Below, one piece after another: positions 45,391 to 57,367 of a stretch of DNA of 64,000 nt. Source of the DNA: Cornus controversa (taxonomy: Eukaryota > Streptophyta > Magnoliopsida > Cornales > Cornaceae). The stretch is from NCBI GenBank assembly GCA_026545225.1, contig CM048853.1, forward strand, positions 54,703,755 through 54,767,754. The letters run 5' to 3'. A model generated the notes under the pieces. The model saw only the letters and a list, made by a program, of their open reading frames with translations. It had not been told where the DNA came from and did not search any database. The position numbers and the translations under genes are program-made. Numbering within the stretch: position 1 is the first letter of the stretch; every line of letters starts with the position of its first letter.

Positions 45391-45410
45391 GCGCGCGCGC
45401 GCATGCATGC
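45356..45410. repeat. (TA)n-(GC)n alternating purine-pyrimidine tract
   Basis: TA repeats run into GCGCGCGCGC and then ATGCATGC, about 50 bases with almost unbroken purine-pyrimidine alternation. A shorter GCGCGCGCG tract lies about 100 bp upstream. Confidence 0.9.
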
Positions 45411-45952
45411 AGTAGTATGCTTTATAATTAATATTCTTATCTGAAATTATTCTCCCGTTCCAAGGTGAGTCGTGAATTTAATCAGGACTCGTGACATGAA
45501 ATGACTAAAGCATTTAAAAGTTGCCTTCAATAAGGTGCTAGACTATTGTCTCCCATGACTGTGGAGTACTACGAAGTTGCAATGAATGATGAGATTTAGA
45601 TGCCAATTGACAAGAACACAAGTGTCAAATATTGTATACGTAGACATGGTCGATATTATATTGTTATATGATAACTCACTTATAATGAATATTGTTGTCT
45701 CATTCTAATTATTTTATGATATAAACCATGCATCTAGGATTCCTTATTTATTTAATGTGAAATGTTTGTGACGTATTGAGAAAAAACAATATCATAATAA
45801 CCAACATATGCTAGCCAACAATTATGAGAAGAATCAATTGCTTTGGGGGAAAAATTTTTAATTATGAGAAGAAATTTTTATCAAGGAATTGCTATTTTGA
45901 CGACTATGAATGCAACCATATGAATTATATTAATTAATGCAAGTACTCAAAA

Positions 45953-45988
<36 letters not shown>

Positions 45989-46229
45989 GTAAGCGCTGAG
46001 AGAGGAGAAGTTTTTACTTTTTAGTTTTTAGGTATCAATACCAAATAGCAATAAAGCATGTGATGAAGCCTCAATTTATTATCAACTATTTACTTATTAA
46101 ATGGTCCATTAATTACCTAAGGAAATTTATATGCCAAAATAGACAAGATGTCATTAATGTCATCAATGAATGTTTCAGCCACTCAATGTAGATGTGGCAT
46201 GGTTGATTTACATGATTAAAAAGAAAGAG

Positions 46230-47567
46230 GCAAAACACATTCACACCTCTTGAAATTTGTTCTAATTACACATGTATTTATAATTTAGCAAAATCTACTC
46301 ACATTTCTCTGAGTTTGACACATGATTACACTCAACTCCAATACTACATGTGTATTATTTGTTTTACCCTCTATGACCTGAAATGATATTATTGACCTCA
46401 TTTTTCTTTTTCAATTAAACAAAACTACTTACTTCCCCTTTAACCTTAAGTCTCACAGACACATATATATTGTTGTAGAACTAAAATATTTCTTTAATAT
46501 ATGTTATATTACGTGTTTTACTAAAAAAATAAACTTAAATAAATAAATTAATTTATTAAATTACGTACATTACAAATTGAAAAGGAAAATTTTCAATTTA
46601 ATATATATTATATTACATATATTACAAATTTTTCTAAAATAAATAAAATTTTAATATATTGTAATTCTTATTTTTTTTAGTAAAATACGTAATATAACAT
46701 ATATTAAAAATATATTTAATAAAATTTGTAATATATTTTTAAATTACTAAGATTGTTATGATGTTTCTAATTGATAAATATTGGTGGAATATTTGTAACT
46801 CCAACATCTACAAGTCACTTCACACTGATTTTTGTATCATCAAAAGTTTTTAGTTCGCTATTAAGATCATAACTGGTTTAACTTAGAGTATGATATTTGA
46901 TTGTGATTTATATACCGAAATGACACTATTTCGATGTACAATTAGCACATGAGGGAATAGAGAATTTTGGTTTCTTTTACTCATAATAATGGTGTGTGAT
47001 GTAAATTTAAAATAGTTTAATTAAAAGAGAAGAGATTAAAGCAATCAAAGGTAACTTTAAAAATATATTACAAAATTTATTAAATATATGTTTAATATAT
47101 ATTAAGTATTTTATTTAAAAAATAAGAATTACAATATATTAAAATTTTATTTATTTTAGTAAAATTTATAAATATACATAATATAACATACATTAAATTT
47201 TATTTAAATTTAATTTAATTTTTTAGTAAGATACTTAATATAACATATATTAAAAATATATTTAATAAAATTTGTAATATATTTTTAGTGTTGCAACAAT
47301 ATATATGTGTGTGTGTATGTGACTGTGTTTGTGACTTTGTGTGTGTGACTTATGGTTAAAAGAGAAGTAAAAGTAATTTTGTCTAATTGGAAAAAAAAAA
47401 AGATCAATAATGTATTTTCAACCAATGGAGGGATAAAATAGACAATAGATATGATGTTGGTATTAAGTGTAATCATGTGCCAAACCTCAAAAGAGTATGA
47501 GTGTATGTTTTTGCCAAATTATAAATATATGTGTAGTTATAGCAAACTTCAGAAAGTGTGAGTATAC
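46230..47567. mobile_element. AT-rich TIR element, probably Mutator-like and non-autonomous
   Basis: The left arm (CACATTCACACCTCTTGAAA, then ACACATGTATTTATAATTT, then GACACATGATTACACT) is matched in reverse by the right arm around 47470-47567 (ACACATATATTTATAATTTG, GCACATGATTACACTTAA). The inverted similarity covers about 130 bp. Inside, one block (TAACATATATTAAAAATATA and on) occurs at 46695-46742 and again at 47241-47287, with an inverted version near 47058-47106. No coding sequence and no clear target duplication were found, so the borders are approximate. Confidence 0.6.
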
Positions 47568-47728
47568 TTAGAGGGTGTGAGTGACATGCAAATGAAAAAC
47601 CATAAGCCTTTACGAGAGGTTAGAGCTCAAGCTAAAAAAAATAAAAAAATTAATTCACGATGAATACATTTTCCTAACATATTATTTGATTTTTTTTTCT
47701 TTTCGCACTTTATCCTAATACATATGTA

Positions 47729-47961
47729 AGGCGGTGTTTGATAAAACACAATATTAAAAAATTTAGAACTAAATTTTAAATGTTCATTATAAATTAATTA
47801 TTTTTATAATATTATTTTGAATTTTAAAGGTTGAGTTTCATCTACTTAATTTTAAGTAACATTTATTTTTTTAAGTGATAAACATTTAATTAAATAATTA
47901 CTTGTTGAAGGACTGAAGGTATTCGGAATTAAGGGTTGAACATGATTGTCAAACGGCACCT
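47729..47961. mobile_element. Short MITE-like element (about 233 bp)
   Basis: The left end AGGCGGTGTTTGATAA and the reverse complement of the right end, AGGTGCCGTTTGACAA, are imperfect inverted repeats. The size and AT-rich centre suit a MITE. A matching target duplication was not found. Confidence 0.4.
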
Positions 47962-48207
47962 AAATTGATTCTCGAGTTCCTCAATCAAATCAAACTATGG
48001 ACTGCATCAACTGGCAAGAATATTGGTGAACCATAGACAGTTTTTGGCATTGATTTGGAAATCGTATCTTGATCAGTCTGGTTTTGTGCTTGTATTCAAA
48101 GAGTACAAAATGATATCACATCATCAACCTAATATGATATGCACCGCGAATGTTTTAATTGAGTGAAGAATGATATCATTATAACGATGTTATTATTCAT
48201 TTAAAAA

Positions 48208-48215
48208 TGCATTTA
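48208..48215 (-). promoter_or_regulatory. L1-box-like motif upstream of the HD-ZIP IV gene
   Basis: TGCATTTA is the reverse complement of TAAATGCA, the L1-box consensus bound by HD-ZIP class IV proteins. It lies about 1.4 kb before the start codon of such a gene. In AT-rich DNA one match over several kilobases can be chance. Confidence 0.3.
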
Positions 48216-48499
48216 TAATAATAGAGGCTATCTATATATATATAAGTCTCAATAATTTTTTTGACCCTAGGTAACGTGCAACATTACAATTACTTGGCAT
48301 GGAGCGTCTTAACTCGGCCGATTCTTTTGAAAATTAGATAATTTGTCAATATTTGTTCACATCGTTTAAATATTTCCTAACTCAGCTGATTCTTCTGAAG
48401 ATTAAATGATTTGTCGATATGCATCATTTAAATATTATTTATTTTGTACACTCTTACGTGAAACAGTCTACGTATGTAAATTAGAAATTGATATTGATC

Positions 48500-49596
48500 T
48501 CCTAATTTAATTTTATGGAGTAATTTTCTTCTTGTAATTATAGATTCCAAACCGTCTGTATATATATAGAGAGAGAGAGTGTGAGAGAGAAAGTGTCTTG
48601 TAGACTGACAAAATAAAGAAAGAGACGCGGATGTGATTCACACTCTTTTTCCGTGTATTTTTCTTACGGTTGTTTTCAAAAGGGTTGAAAAACGTTAGTT
48701 TTATCTTTTTCACTGGGGCTTGAGTGGACAAAATATTTAGAGAGAGAGAAAAGAGAGAGTCAACCAAGCCTTTTTTCTGTGCATTTTGGTTGTATGTATA
48801 ATTGTATATGTGGAAGGCTTCGAATAGTCCACATACTGCGAATTATCTTCACCTTTTTTTTCTCTCTCTGCAAACTTTTCAGCCCTTTTCTTTTTCTGCT
48901 TTTGTAGGTCTTCCTCAGCTCATGAAAACAAATTGAGCTTTTAGTTCTTAGTCAAGCATGCAGAGAAAAAGAAGATAAGACCCCCCAAAACTAGGGTTTT
49001 CGTAAGCCATTTCTGAGGTTGATCTCTGCAGATTTAGAGTGAGAAGAAGCTCTTAGAGATTTAGAGAGAGAGAGGGATAGAGAACGAAGAGCTAAGCAGG
49101 AATAAAGGGTTTCGCTTGCCTTCTTTCTCTTTCTTTCTCTCAGAAAAAACACAAACCTTTTTTCCCCTGAGAGGAAGTGGAGACATTTGGATTTCTCCTT
49201 GTGTCTCCTCTACCTCTCTGTCATTTTTTTTTCTTCATTTATATATATATATAATGTTGTGTCTAAACCTTGTGGTTATTTGCTTATAAACAGGTTGTTC
49301 TGAAAGCATCAGGTTGTTATTTTCATTTTTTTCTCAAACTTTTGTTTCTGGGTTTTGCAATTTCTAACTTGGTTCTGTCTCTGCAATTGTTATATATAGC
49401 CAGTACTCAGTGAACAAGTTATATATATATATATATATATATAGAAAGAGAGAGTCTTGAGAGAGAGAGAGAGAAACAAGGGAGTGTATATATATATTTA
49501 TATATAGAAAGGGAGAGTCTTTTAGAGAGAGGAAAACAAGGGAGGTAAGTAGGGGAATTTCTTATTAGAGAGAACACAAAATTAAGAGGCTATTTC
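48500..49596 (+). promoter_or_regulatory. Promoter and 5' leader of the HD-ZIP IV gene
   Basis: The 600 bp before the start codon are rich in GAGA and CT runs typical of plant 5' leaders, with (TA)n tracts at about 49239-49252 and 49419-49442. A duplicated TATAGAAAG.GAGAGTCTT segment occurs near 49440 and 49503. A possible leader intron end (TTATAAACAG/GTTGTTC near 49293) cannot be confirmed without transcripts. Confidence 0.5.
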
Positions 49597-52500
49597 ATGA
49601 ATTTTGGGGGTTTTCTTGACAATAGTAGTGGTGGCGGCGGCGGTGCAAGAATCGTTGCCGATATACCTTACAATAACATGCCCAGTGGTGCAATTGCTCA
49701 GCCACGCCTCGTCTCTCCCTCTCTTACCAAGTCCATGTTCAGCTCTCCTGGACTCTCTCTTGCTCTTGTGAGTACTCTCACACAGTCACACACACACACA
49801 TATTTATATATATTGATCCTTTTGTTTTGGTTTTTGTTATTTTGTTTTTCCTATTATTTAAACTGATCTGGGTGTCTTTTTGATTCCCTCTTGATGACAA
49901 GCAAACGAGTATGGAGGGTCAAGGTGAGCTGAAAAGAGTTCATGAAAATTATGAGCCAAATGTTGGTAGAAGAAGCAGAGAAGATGAGCATGAGAGCAGA
50001 TCTGGCAGCGATAACATGGACGGCGCGTCCGGAGACGACCTGGACGCCGCCGACAAGCCGCCGAGGAAGAAGCGATACCACCGACACACCCCACAACAAA
50101 TCCAAGAACTCGAAGCGTAAGATTTTTGGTTAAATACTATTTTGCCAAGTAAAAATTTTATCTTTCATTCTGTGTACGTATTATTCACCAAGTTTGAGTT
50201 TTGTTTTCTTGTTTGTTTGGCTTAGTCTTTACAAGGAGTGTCCTCATCCTGATGAGAAACAGAGGTTGGAACTTAGCAGAAGGCTTTGTTTGGAGACTAG
50301 ACAAGTTAAGTTTTGGTTTCAAAATCGTAGAACTCAAATGAAGGTAATTTATTACAAGTCATAATTTTTGTTGTGATTTATTACAAGTCATAATTGTTGT
50401 TGATTAATGGGGGAGCTTGTGAAATTTGATCCAGACTCAATTGGAACGCCACGAGAACTCGATACTTAGGCAAGAGAATGATAAGCTCAGAGCCGAAAAC
50501 ATGTCTATCAGGGATGCTATGAGGAACCCAATTTGCACCAACTGTGGTGGCCCGGCTATAATTGGTGACATTTCTTTAGAGGAGCAACAACTTAGGATCG
50601 AGAATGCGCGATTAAAGGATGAGTTAGATCGAGTTTGTGCGCTTGCAGGCAAGTTCTTAGGCCGCCCCATTTCGTCTTTGGCTACTTCTATAGCACCGGC
50701 AATGCCAAACTCAAGCTTGGAACTTGGAGTAGGAAGCAATGATTTTGGAGGATTGAGCACTGTGGCAACAACGTTGCCTTTGGAGTCTGATTTTGGTGTT
50801 GGGATTTCTACACCTTCCTTGGTGGTGCTTCCAACTAGAGCAGCAGCAGCAGCAGCAAGTACCGGGGCAACGGGCATCGAGAGATCTATGTACTTAGAGC
50901 TTGCCTTGGCTGCTATGGATCAATTGTTTAAGATGGCACAGACCGATGAGCCCCTTTGGCTTAGGAGCCTAGAAGGGGGAAGAGAAATACTTAACCATGA
51001 AGAGTACTTGAGAGCATTTACTCCTTGTATTGGATTAAAACCAAATGGTTTTGTCACCGAGGCTTCAAGAGAGACCGGTATGGTAATCATCAACAGTTTG
51101 GCTCTCGTTGAGACATTAATGGACTCGGTGAGCTATACAACTTCTTTGGTGTCTCTTTTAATCTCTTTTTCCAGAATTCTGTTTTTGGTCATTTAAATTT
51201 TTTGTATTGCCAAATTTCGGTAGTTGAGATGCTAAGACTCATTTTGGATTTAAGTGCTTGTTTTTTCTTGGCCTCTTTAAGAATTAACTTCCATGGTAAC
51301 AATGGCATTAATATTTGTTTCTCAATTTCAATTAATTTAGTTGTATTTGTGCTTGTGTGCATTATGAAATCTTTTGTTCTTATATTCTTGGATGATATGA
51401 TTAATATGAGTTACTTGATGATTAATAGAATCGATGGGCAGAAATGTTTCCTTGTATGATTGCCCGAACCTCTACTACAGAGGTGATTTCTAGTGGTATG
51501 GGAGGAACCAGAAATGGTGCACTTCAACGGGTAATGTCACCTATGTTTTCACTTTGGTATTCTTTTAGTGCTTCTAAAGTCTACAATGGTTTGTGTAGAA
51601 ACTAATAAGTCATTCTCTAATGTTTTACTAGATGCATGGGGAGCTCCAAGTTCTTTCACCATTGGTTCCTGTTCGCGAGGTCAATTTCATCCGCTTCTGT
51701 AAGCAGCACGGGGAGGGGGTGTGGGCTGTGGTCGATGTCTCCATTGATACCATCCGAGAAACATCAGGTGCACCGACATTTATGAGCTGCAGGAGGCTTC
51801 CTTCTGGTTGTGTTGTGCAAGATATGCCTAATGGGTACTCGAAGGTAATAAAAATTTTCAACAACACACTTTTAATCTTTAATGAATTTGTTAAAGTAAA
51901 TACAACTTTAGAACTTTGCCGAGGGCATTTAATTGGGGAAAACACCTAGTAAACATCAACGAAGAAATTGCAGTACCAAGCTAGTTGACCAACTCATGCA
52001 TCAAAGAGTTCTGTTTGTCTAGTGATCACTCACTAAATCACTTCCTAAGGCCTCGTTTGGAGACAACCTTCTATTTTGACGGCCTAAGGCCGTTTTGGGA
52101 AAAAGACACTTTTACTTTGTCAGAATGGGTGAGAGATGGTTAGGGTATGTGTTACACTTAAAAGGTATACAAAAACTTTCAATCTTGGAAATCTTGGAAG
52201 ACTTAACTTGCTAGCTTGGCTTCCATGGGTATTATTACTCTATCATCTTAGTTTCTCTTTATTAATAACTAGATTTATGAATTTATTTATGAAAAACGTA
52301 AATTCTCGAATTTAACTTTGTTTCGAAACATGAAACAAAAATACCTTTATAATCATCAAAAACACTAAGTTGCAATTATCATGATTAAAAAAAATTAGTT
52401 GTTTTACGGTACAGTGTTCTTGTGGTTGATGAGTATTTAGATGTGTGGTATATAATTAGTTTAATTGTCTGGATGTTTGTGTAACGGTTGTACATTAGTA

Positions 52501-54389
52501 TTTATAATTATTATTTTTAACTGTCTGGATGCTCGTGTATTAGTGTAAAAGCGTAATAAAAGTGTATACAATGAATCTATGACGTGGTGTGGAAGAAATT
52601 TGAGTAGAAATTCTTTGGAGTTGAAGCAACTACGAAATGTGAACTTACTTCAAGTAAAAGAAAAAAAAAAGTACAAGAAAAAAAAATAGTGACAAATGTA
52701 GTGTTGGAGGGCTTGTTTAAAGTTTTTTTCTCAGGCCTTCAATTGTATCTAGCTGGCCCTGGAACCTTCTTAAACATTATTTTATCCCCCCAAGATGCTT
52801 CTTCCGTTGACGAATCATATTTTAGCATTCAATTTTCAAGAACTGGGTTTGATTGCAATGGGTTTAAATTTTTTATAATAGCACCGTACACAAGCAAATC
52901 GAGGTAACCAAGCATTATTTATCAATGGAAGCCTCTATTATCTGCACCTTGGGAGACATTTATTTCACATCATTTAGAAGAAAATGCAGTGTAATCTTTA
53001 ACATTGGTTAAATAAACTATACATTTGATGTTTCTATTCCTATCTTTGGTGCTGTCTCGATCATCCCATTTATCTATATTTAATTCCTGTAACTATGCAT
53101 TACCTTGTTCTGGCCTTATGAGGTGTTTGTTTTTATAATCAATGAAGACCTTGTTGTCAAACCCCAAGACTGGCTGGGTATTTTAATGTCATGTGAGTAT
53201 CTAAATCTTGTGTATAGACTTTACTACACATCTCTAGGTTACAGTCTGCCTTGTTCCTTCAAATCGCTGAAAACTTCATTTACATACCAATATTTTATGA
53301 TTCTCTTTAGTTATTTTTTTCCCTTTTTTGTTATATCACGTCTCATTGAGTCAAATCCTAGCCATTACCGAGATTTGTCAGGTACCATGGTGTGAATTTT
53401 TTCATTCACATGTATATTGTACTAGTGTTGGATGAGAAATTCAAGACTGGAAAACCTTCCGCTCATGGTTTTCCATTAGATTTGAATGTGTGTATATATA
53501 TCATAAACTAAGCTTATAAAATTGAATATAGAAGAACTATACTGAGGTAAAGATGGGTCTCTCAATGTAATGTCTCAGAGTATGCAAGTGCCATGAGTGT
53601 GCACAGAGTTATTTATATTTGACTTCAATCTTACTAAAATAAAAGTTTATTTGATGGGTTATTTGACTTAATTTAGTGGTAATGGACCTGAAATGAACTT
53701 GACAATCTATTTAATATGCAGGTTAAATGGGTAGAACATGCAGAATATGATGAGAGTGCAGTTCACCAGCTCTACCGGCCCTTGATCAGAGCCGGCATGG
53801 GCTTCGGCGCCCAAAGATGGGTGGCCACCCTTCAAAGACAATGCGAATGCCTTGCTATCTTAATGTCGTCCACTGTACCCTCGAGGGATCATTCCGGTAA
53901 ATATCAACCCTGTAAAAAGTTTCATGTCAATCTTGTGATCAAAAAGCTTATATTTTGTAATCAAATTGCATTCACATGCAGCAGCTATAACTGCTAGTGG
54001 GCGGCGAAGCATGTTGAAGTTAGCACAGCGCATGACGGACAATTTTTGTGCCGGGGTGTGTGCTTCTACAGTTCACAAATGGAACAAGCTCTGTGCTGGT
54101 AACGTTGATGAAGATGTCCGGGTTATGACCCGAAAGAGTGTTGATGATCCCGGTGAGCCACCGGGCATCGTGTTGAGCGCTGCTACTTCAGTTTGGCTGC
54201 CTGTATCCCCACAAAGACTGTTTGATTTTCTACGTGATGAAAGGCTTAGAAGCGAGTGGGACATTTTGTCGAACGGTGGTCCCATGCAAGAAATGGCCCA
54301 TATTGCTAAAGGCCAAGATCATGGCAACTGTGTATCCCTCCTCCGTGCTAGTGTAATTCCTTTTTCTATAGTATATACAACTTGCAAAG

Positions 54390-54425
<36 letters not shown>

Positions 54426-55394
54426 ATATGTATATATATATATATATATTAAAAACTACTCAAAACCACATAAAATGATGTGTTTTAATTGTTCCGTCTT
54501 TAGTTTAATTGGCCTTTTTGTCTTTTTTTTTTTTTCTTTCCCTTTTGTCCTGTTAGTTAAGAAACACTGCACATACAAACTGAGCTAATAGCCTTTAGTC
54601 ACTTATTCCATATATATATATATATATATATATAGGAGTATATGTTATACGGAGTATATATATATTTGTGTTTCAAGGATAAATGATATAATGACGCATG
54701 TGTCCCGATTTGTAAGGTGATTGAGTTTGTTCTGAATTGATAAAAGGTGAAATCGAAAAGGACGAGATTGGTATTTGGAAGTATCAATAAGGACGGTTCG
54801 TTCTCTGTATTTCCTACTGTTAGACAGTCTCTATTCAACTCTTCTCTCTCTTTTAAATATAAAAGTCAAAACACAGGACAGCCTCTGACGTCATCGTTTG
54901 ATGAAAGTCGATGAGGTTGACTCGTGTACACCTTAACGACACTGACATGGAGTGGCATTTCACGTAAATACCAGAATCATTGAGCCCTTTTTTGTTTGTA
55001 TTTGCAGGCCATGAACGCGAACCAGAGCAGCATGCTGATACTGCAAGAGACATGCATAGACGCGGCGGGTTCGCTTGTGGTGTACGCGCCAGTGGACATT
55101 CCGGCGATGCACGTGGTGATGAACGGCGGAGATTCTGCCTACGTGGCACTCCTCCCCTCTGGATTTGCCATAGTCCCCGATGGTCCAGGCTCTCGTGGGC
55201 CGTCCAGTAACGGCTCATTATCCAATGGAGGAGGCCCACAGAGAGTGAGTGGGTCGCTCTTGACAGTAGCCTTTCAGATCCTGGTGAATAGTCTCCCTAC
55301 GGCCAAGCTCACGGTGGAGTCAGTGGAGACAGTCAACAATCTCATTTCGTGCACGGTTCAGAAGATCAAGGCTGCTCTTCACTGTGAAAACTGA
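49597..55394 (+). CDS. HD-ZIP class IV homeobox transcription factor, ANL2/HDG1 type
   Basis: HD-ZIP IV proteins act in the nucleus, bind L1-box DNA and control epidermal identity; ANL2 affects anthocyanin and root tissue in Arabidopsis. Exons: 49597-49767, 49902-50116, 50226-50343, 50435-51127, 51429-51530, 51632-51844, 53722-53896, 53982-54352 and 55008-55394. They join in frame to 2445 nt, or 814 aa. Homeodomain at about residues 112-171 ([16 protein letters not shown], then [13 protein letters not shown]). The zipper-loop-zipper follows, with the CTNC motif at residues 202-205. The START domain covers roughly 316-545 and a START-adjacent domain runs to the end ([18 protein letters not shown]). 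The N-terminus MNFGGFLDN and [15 protein letters not shown] place it near ANL2 and HDG1. Exon 8 has a tandem CAGCAG acceptor. No break was seen. Confidence 0.95.
51845..53721 (+). other. Intron 6 of the HD-ZIP IV gene (1.9 kb)
   Basis: The largest intron of this gene. It is AT-rich and holds no recognisable gene. GGCCTCGTTTGGAGAC near 52048 resembles the end of a hAT- or PIF-type MITE, but no partner end was found. Confidence 0.5.
54394..54450. repeat. (AC)n and (TA)n microsatellites in intron 8
   Basis: About 14 AC units (54397-54424) are followed by AATATGTA and then a TA run. A second (TA)n run lies at 54611-54634. Confidence 0.95.
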
Positions 55395-56219
55395 TGTGGT
55401 CACGTGAAAATCACGTGATAGATAAAACAATAATTATGTTACTTAGGCCTTGGAATAGGACGTGATTGTTTGTAGTTGTTATAGCCTTACAGGGTAAAGA
55501 ACTAAAGATATACTATGCATATATATAGAGAGAGAAAGTGTGTTTTTGTGCAAGTGTTTGGGTGTGGGCCTTAGAGAGAGAGAGAGAGATTGAGCTTTAG
55601 GGGTGAGTCAAGAACGAACCGCGGGTGAACAGTCCTTGCCGGGTGGTTCTGAACATAATGCAAGGATGGTGGTTCGGGTATTGACTCAGGTCGACCCGTA
55701 CTCAATAGCTGAAGAAGGTAGGGGCTGTTTTGTCATAAACTAAACCTTTAACTTGTTTTGTTTCATTTTGTTTGGCTGTTGTGTCAGCCACTGTTTTGTT
55801 TCTCTCTGTTGGTTTCTGTTTGGGCCGTGATTTTGGGAAAATGGTCAGTTGTGTAATAATCAACTCGCCAATGTATTTACAGTGAAATTACTAAAGTGCC
55901 CTCTTTTTCATTTTCTCGTAACATGGCTGTCTTTGTAAAAAAGATTATTTGAAGTTTCAATGTGTGAGGAAGGATAATAATGTAAATGTGTATAATGTAT
56001 TTTATGACGAGGTTGGAGATGGTGATTGTGATGGTGATTGAGGGAGAGGGCCAACTTTGCATTAAATGAGTATGCAGAGTCTGTTGGGAGAAATTGTACT
56101 TTTTGCATTAAATGCTTATTACCATATGTCGCAAAGTTGAAATTTAGTGGCTTAGAAGACTCTGACACTCACTTGCGTTTGAATAAGTGCGGTAACTTAA
56201 AGTATATTCAGTGTTTATG
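55395..56219 (+). other. 3' UTR and downstream flank of the HD-ZIP IV gene
   Basis: Probable 3' UTR with GAGA runs near 55526 and 55575-55590, then unassigned DNA. A GTGATGGTGATT-like stretch (about 56012-56040) is a short imperfect repeat. No gene was seen. Confidence 0.5.
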
Positions 56220-56228
56220 TTATATATA

Positions 56229-57017
56229 GGGTTAAGTGCATTAAACCCCCCTAAACTATCACCAGATTGCAATAAACTCCCCTGAACTACAAATTGCCCC
56301 CCTGAACTATAAGAAACATACACTTAAGGATAAATTATTAATTAACATTTAATGAAAAAGCTAAATTACTTTTTTGTCCTTAGTTAATATGGATGCTTGT
56401 TGGTGAAGTAGACCAAGGCCCTGTTTGGTAACACTTTCAATTCCAGATTTCAGCTCTCATTTTCATTTTTTTTTTGGAAGGCAGTTTTCATTTCTGAAAA
56501 AATGAAAGTGATGTCAAAATTTTGACAATCCTTAGACATAATTTGAAAGTTTCATAATGAAACTTTCAGTTTTCGATTTCATTTTTCATTTCAAGTTTTC
56601 ATTTATGATTTTTTTATAAAATACAATAAATACCAATTGCTCAAAAATATAATATAATATAATACAATAAATTAAAATTTTATAAAAAAAACAAGAATAA
56701 AAAAATTAGAAAATACAATAAAAAAAATTAGTTACTCAAAAAATATAAATGTAATAAAATAAAATACAATAAATTAAAAATATAAATATAAATAAAATAC
56801 AATAAATACAAAATTATAAGTCAATAAGAATTAAAATATTTTATAAAATACAATAAATAAAAAATATATGTATATAAATATAAAGATATATATAATAATA
56901 ATAAATATTATATATATATATATATAAGAAGAAAATACAATAAAATAAGAGCTATATATAAATACAATTATATATAATATAATAAATACAAAATTATAAG
57001 TCAATAAGAATAAAAAA

Positions 57018-57065
<48 letters not shown>

Positions 57066-57358
57066 AGATATATAAAAAGAAAATACAATAAAATAAGATA
57101 TGTTGTTTATGTTGGTTGTAGAGATTGAGATATTAGGTATATTTATATATATAATGAGTTATAAGGGTATTTTTGGTATTTTAAATTTGGGGTAGGTCAT
57201 GTGTGTTAATTAATGTTAGATTATGGATGGTAATTTAATGATTTGGGGTTTATTGCAGAGAGAGAAAATAGTTCAGGGGGTTAAGTGTTCAAATGATAGT
57301 TCAGGGGGGTTTTTTGAGAGAGAGAAGATAGTTCAGGGGGGTTTAATGCACTTAACCC
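56229..57358. mobile_element. Non-autonomous Mutator-like element (1130 bp) with 9-bp target duplication
   Basis: The left end GGGTTAAGTGCATTAAACCC and the reverse complement of the right end are the same for these 20 bases, and both go on into CCCTGAACTAT-type repeats. The flanks TTATATATA at 56220-56228 and TTATATATA at 57359-57367 match exactly, the 9 bp expected for MULEs (the flanks are TA-rich, so chance is a little more likely than usual). The interior is very AT-rich with (TA)n at about 57019-57062 and no coding potential. Confidence 0.88.
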
Positions 57359-57367
57359 TTATATATA

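Larger units (their letters stand above)
43263..46229 (+). other. QUA3 3' UTR and intergenic DNA
   Basis: The first several hundred bases are probably QUA3 3' UTR. The rest has no supported gene. It contains paired G-boxes (44290-44305), a (CT)n(TA)n microsatellite (44762-44838), alternating GC/AT tracts (45256-45268 and 45358-45410) and a (TA)n run near 45965-45988. The 60-70-codon ORFs across the microsatellite are artefacts. Confidence 0.55.

Noticed and set aside
56405-56440. PIF-type MITE starting GGCCCTGTTTGGTAAC inside the Mutator-like element
   Set aside because: No matching inverted end was found within the element, and the one similar end (57972-57989) lies outside it and differs.
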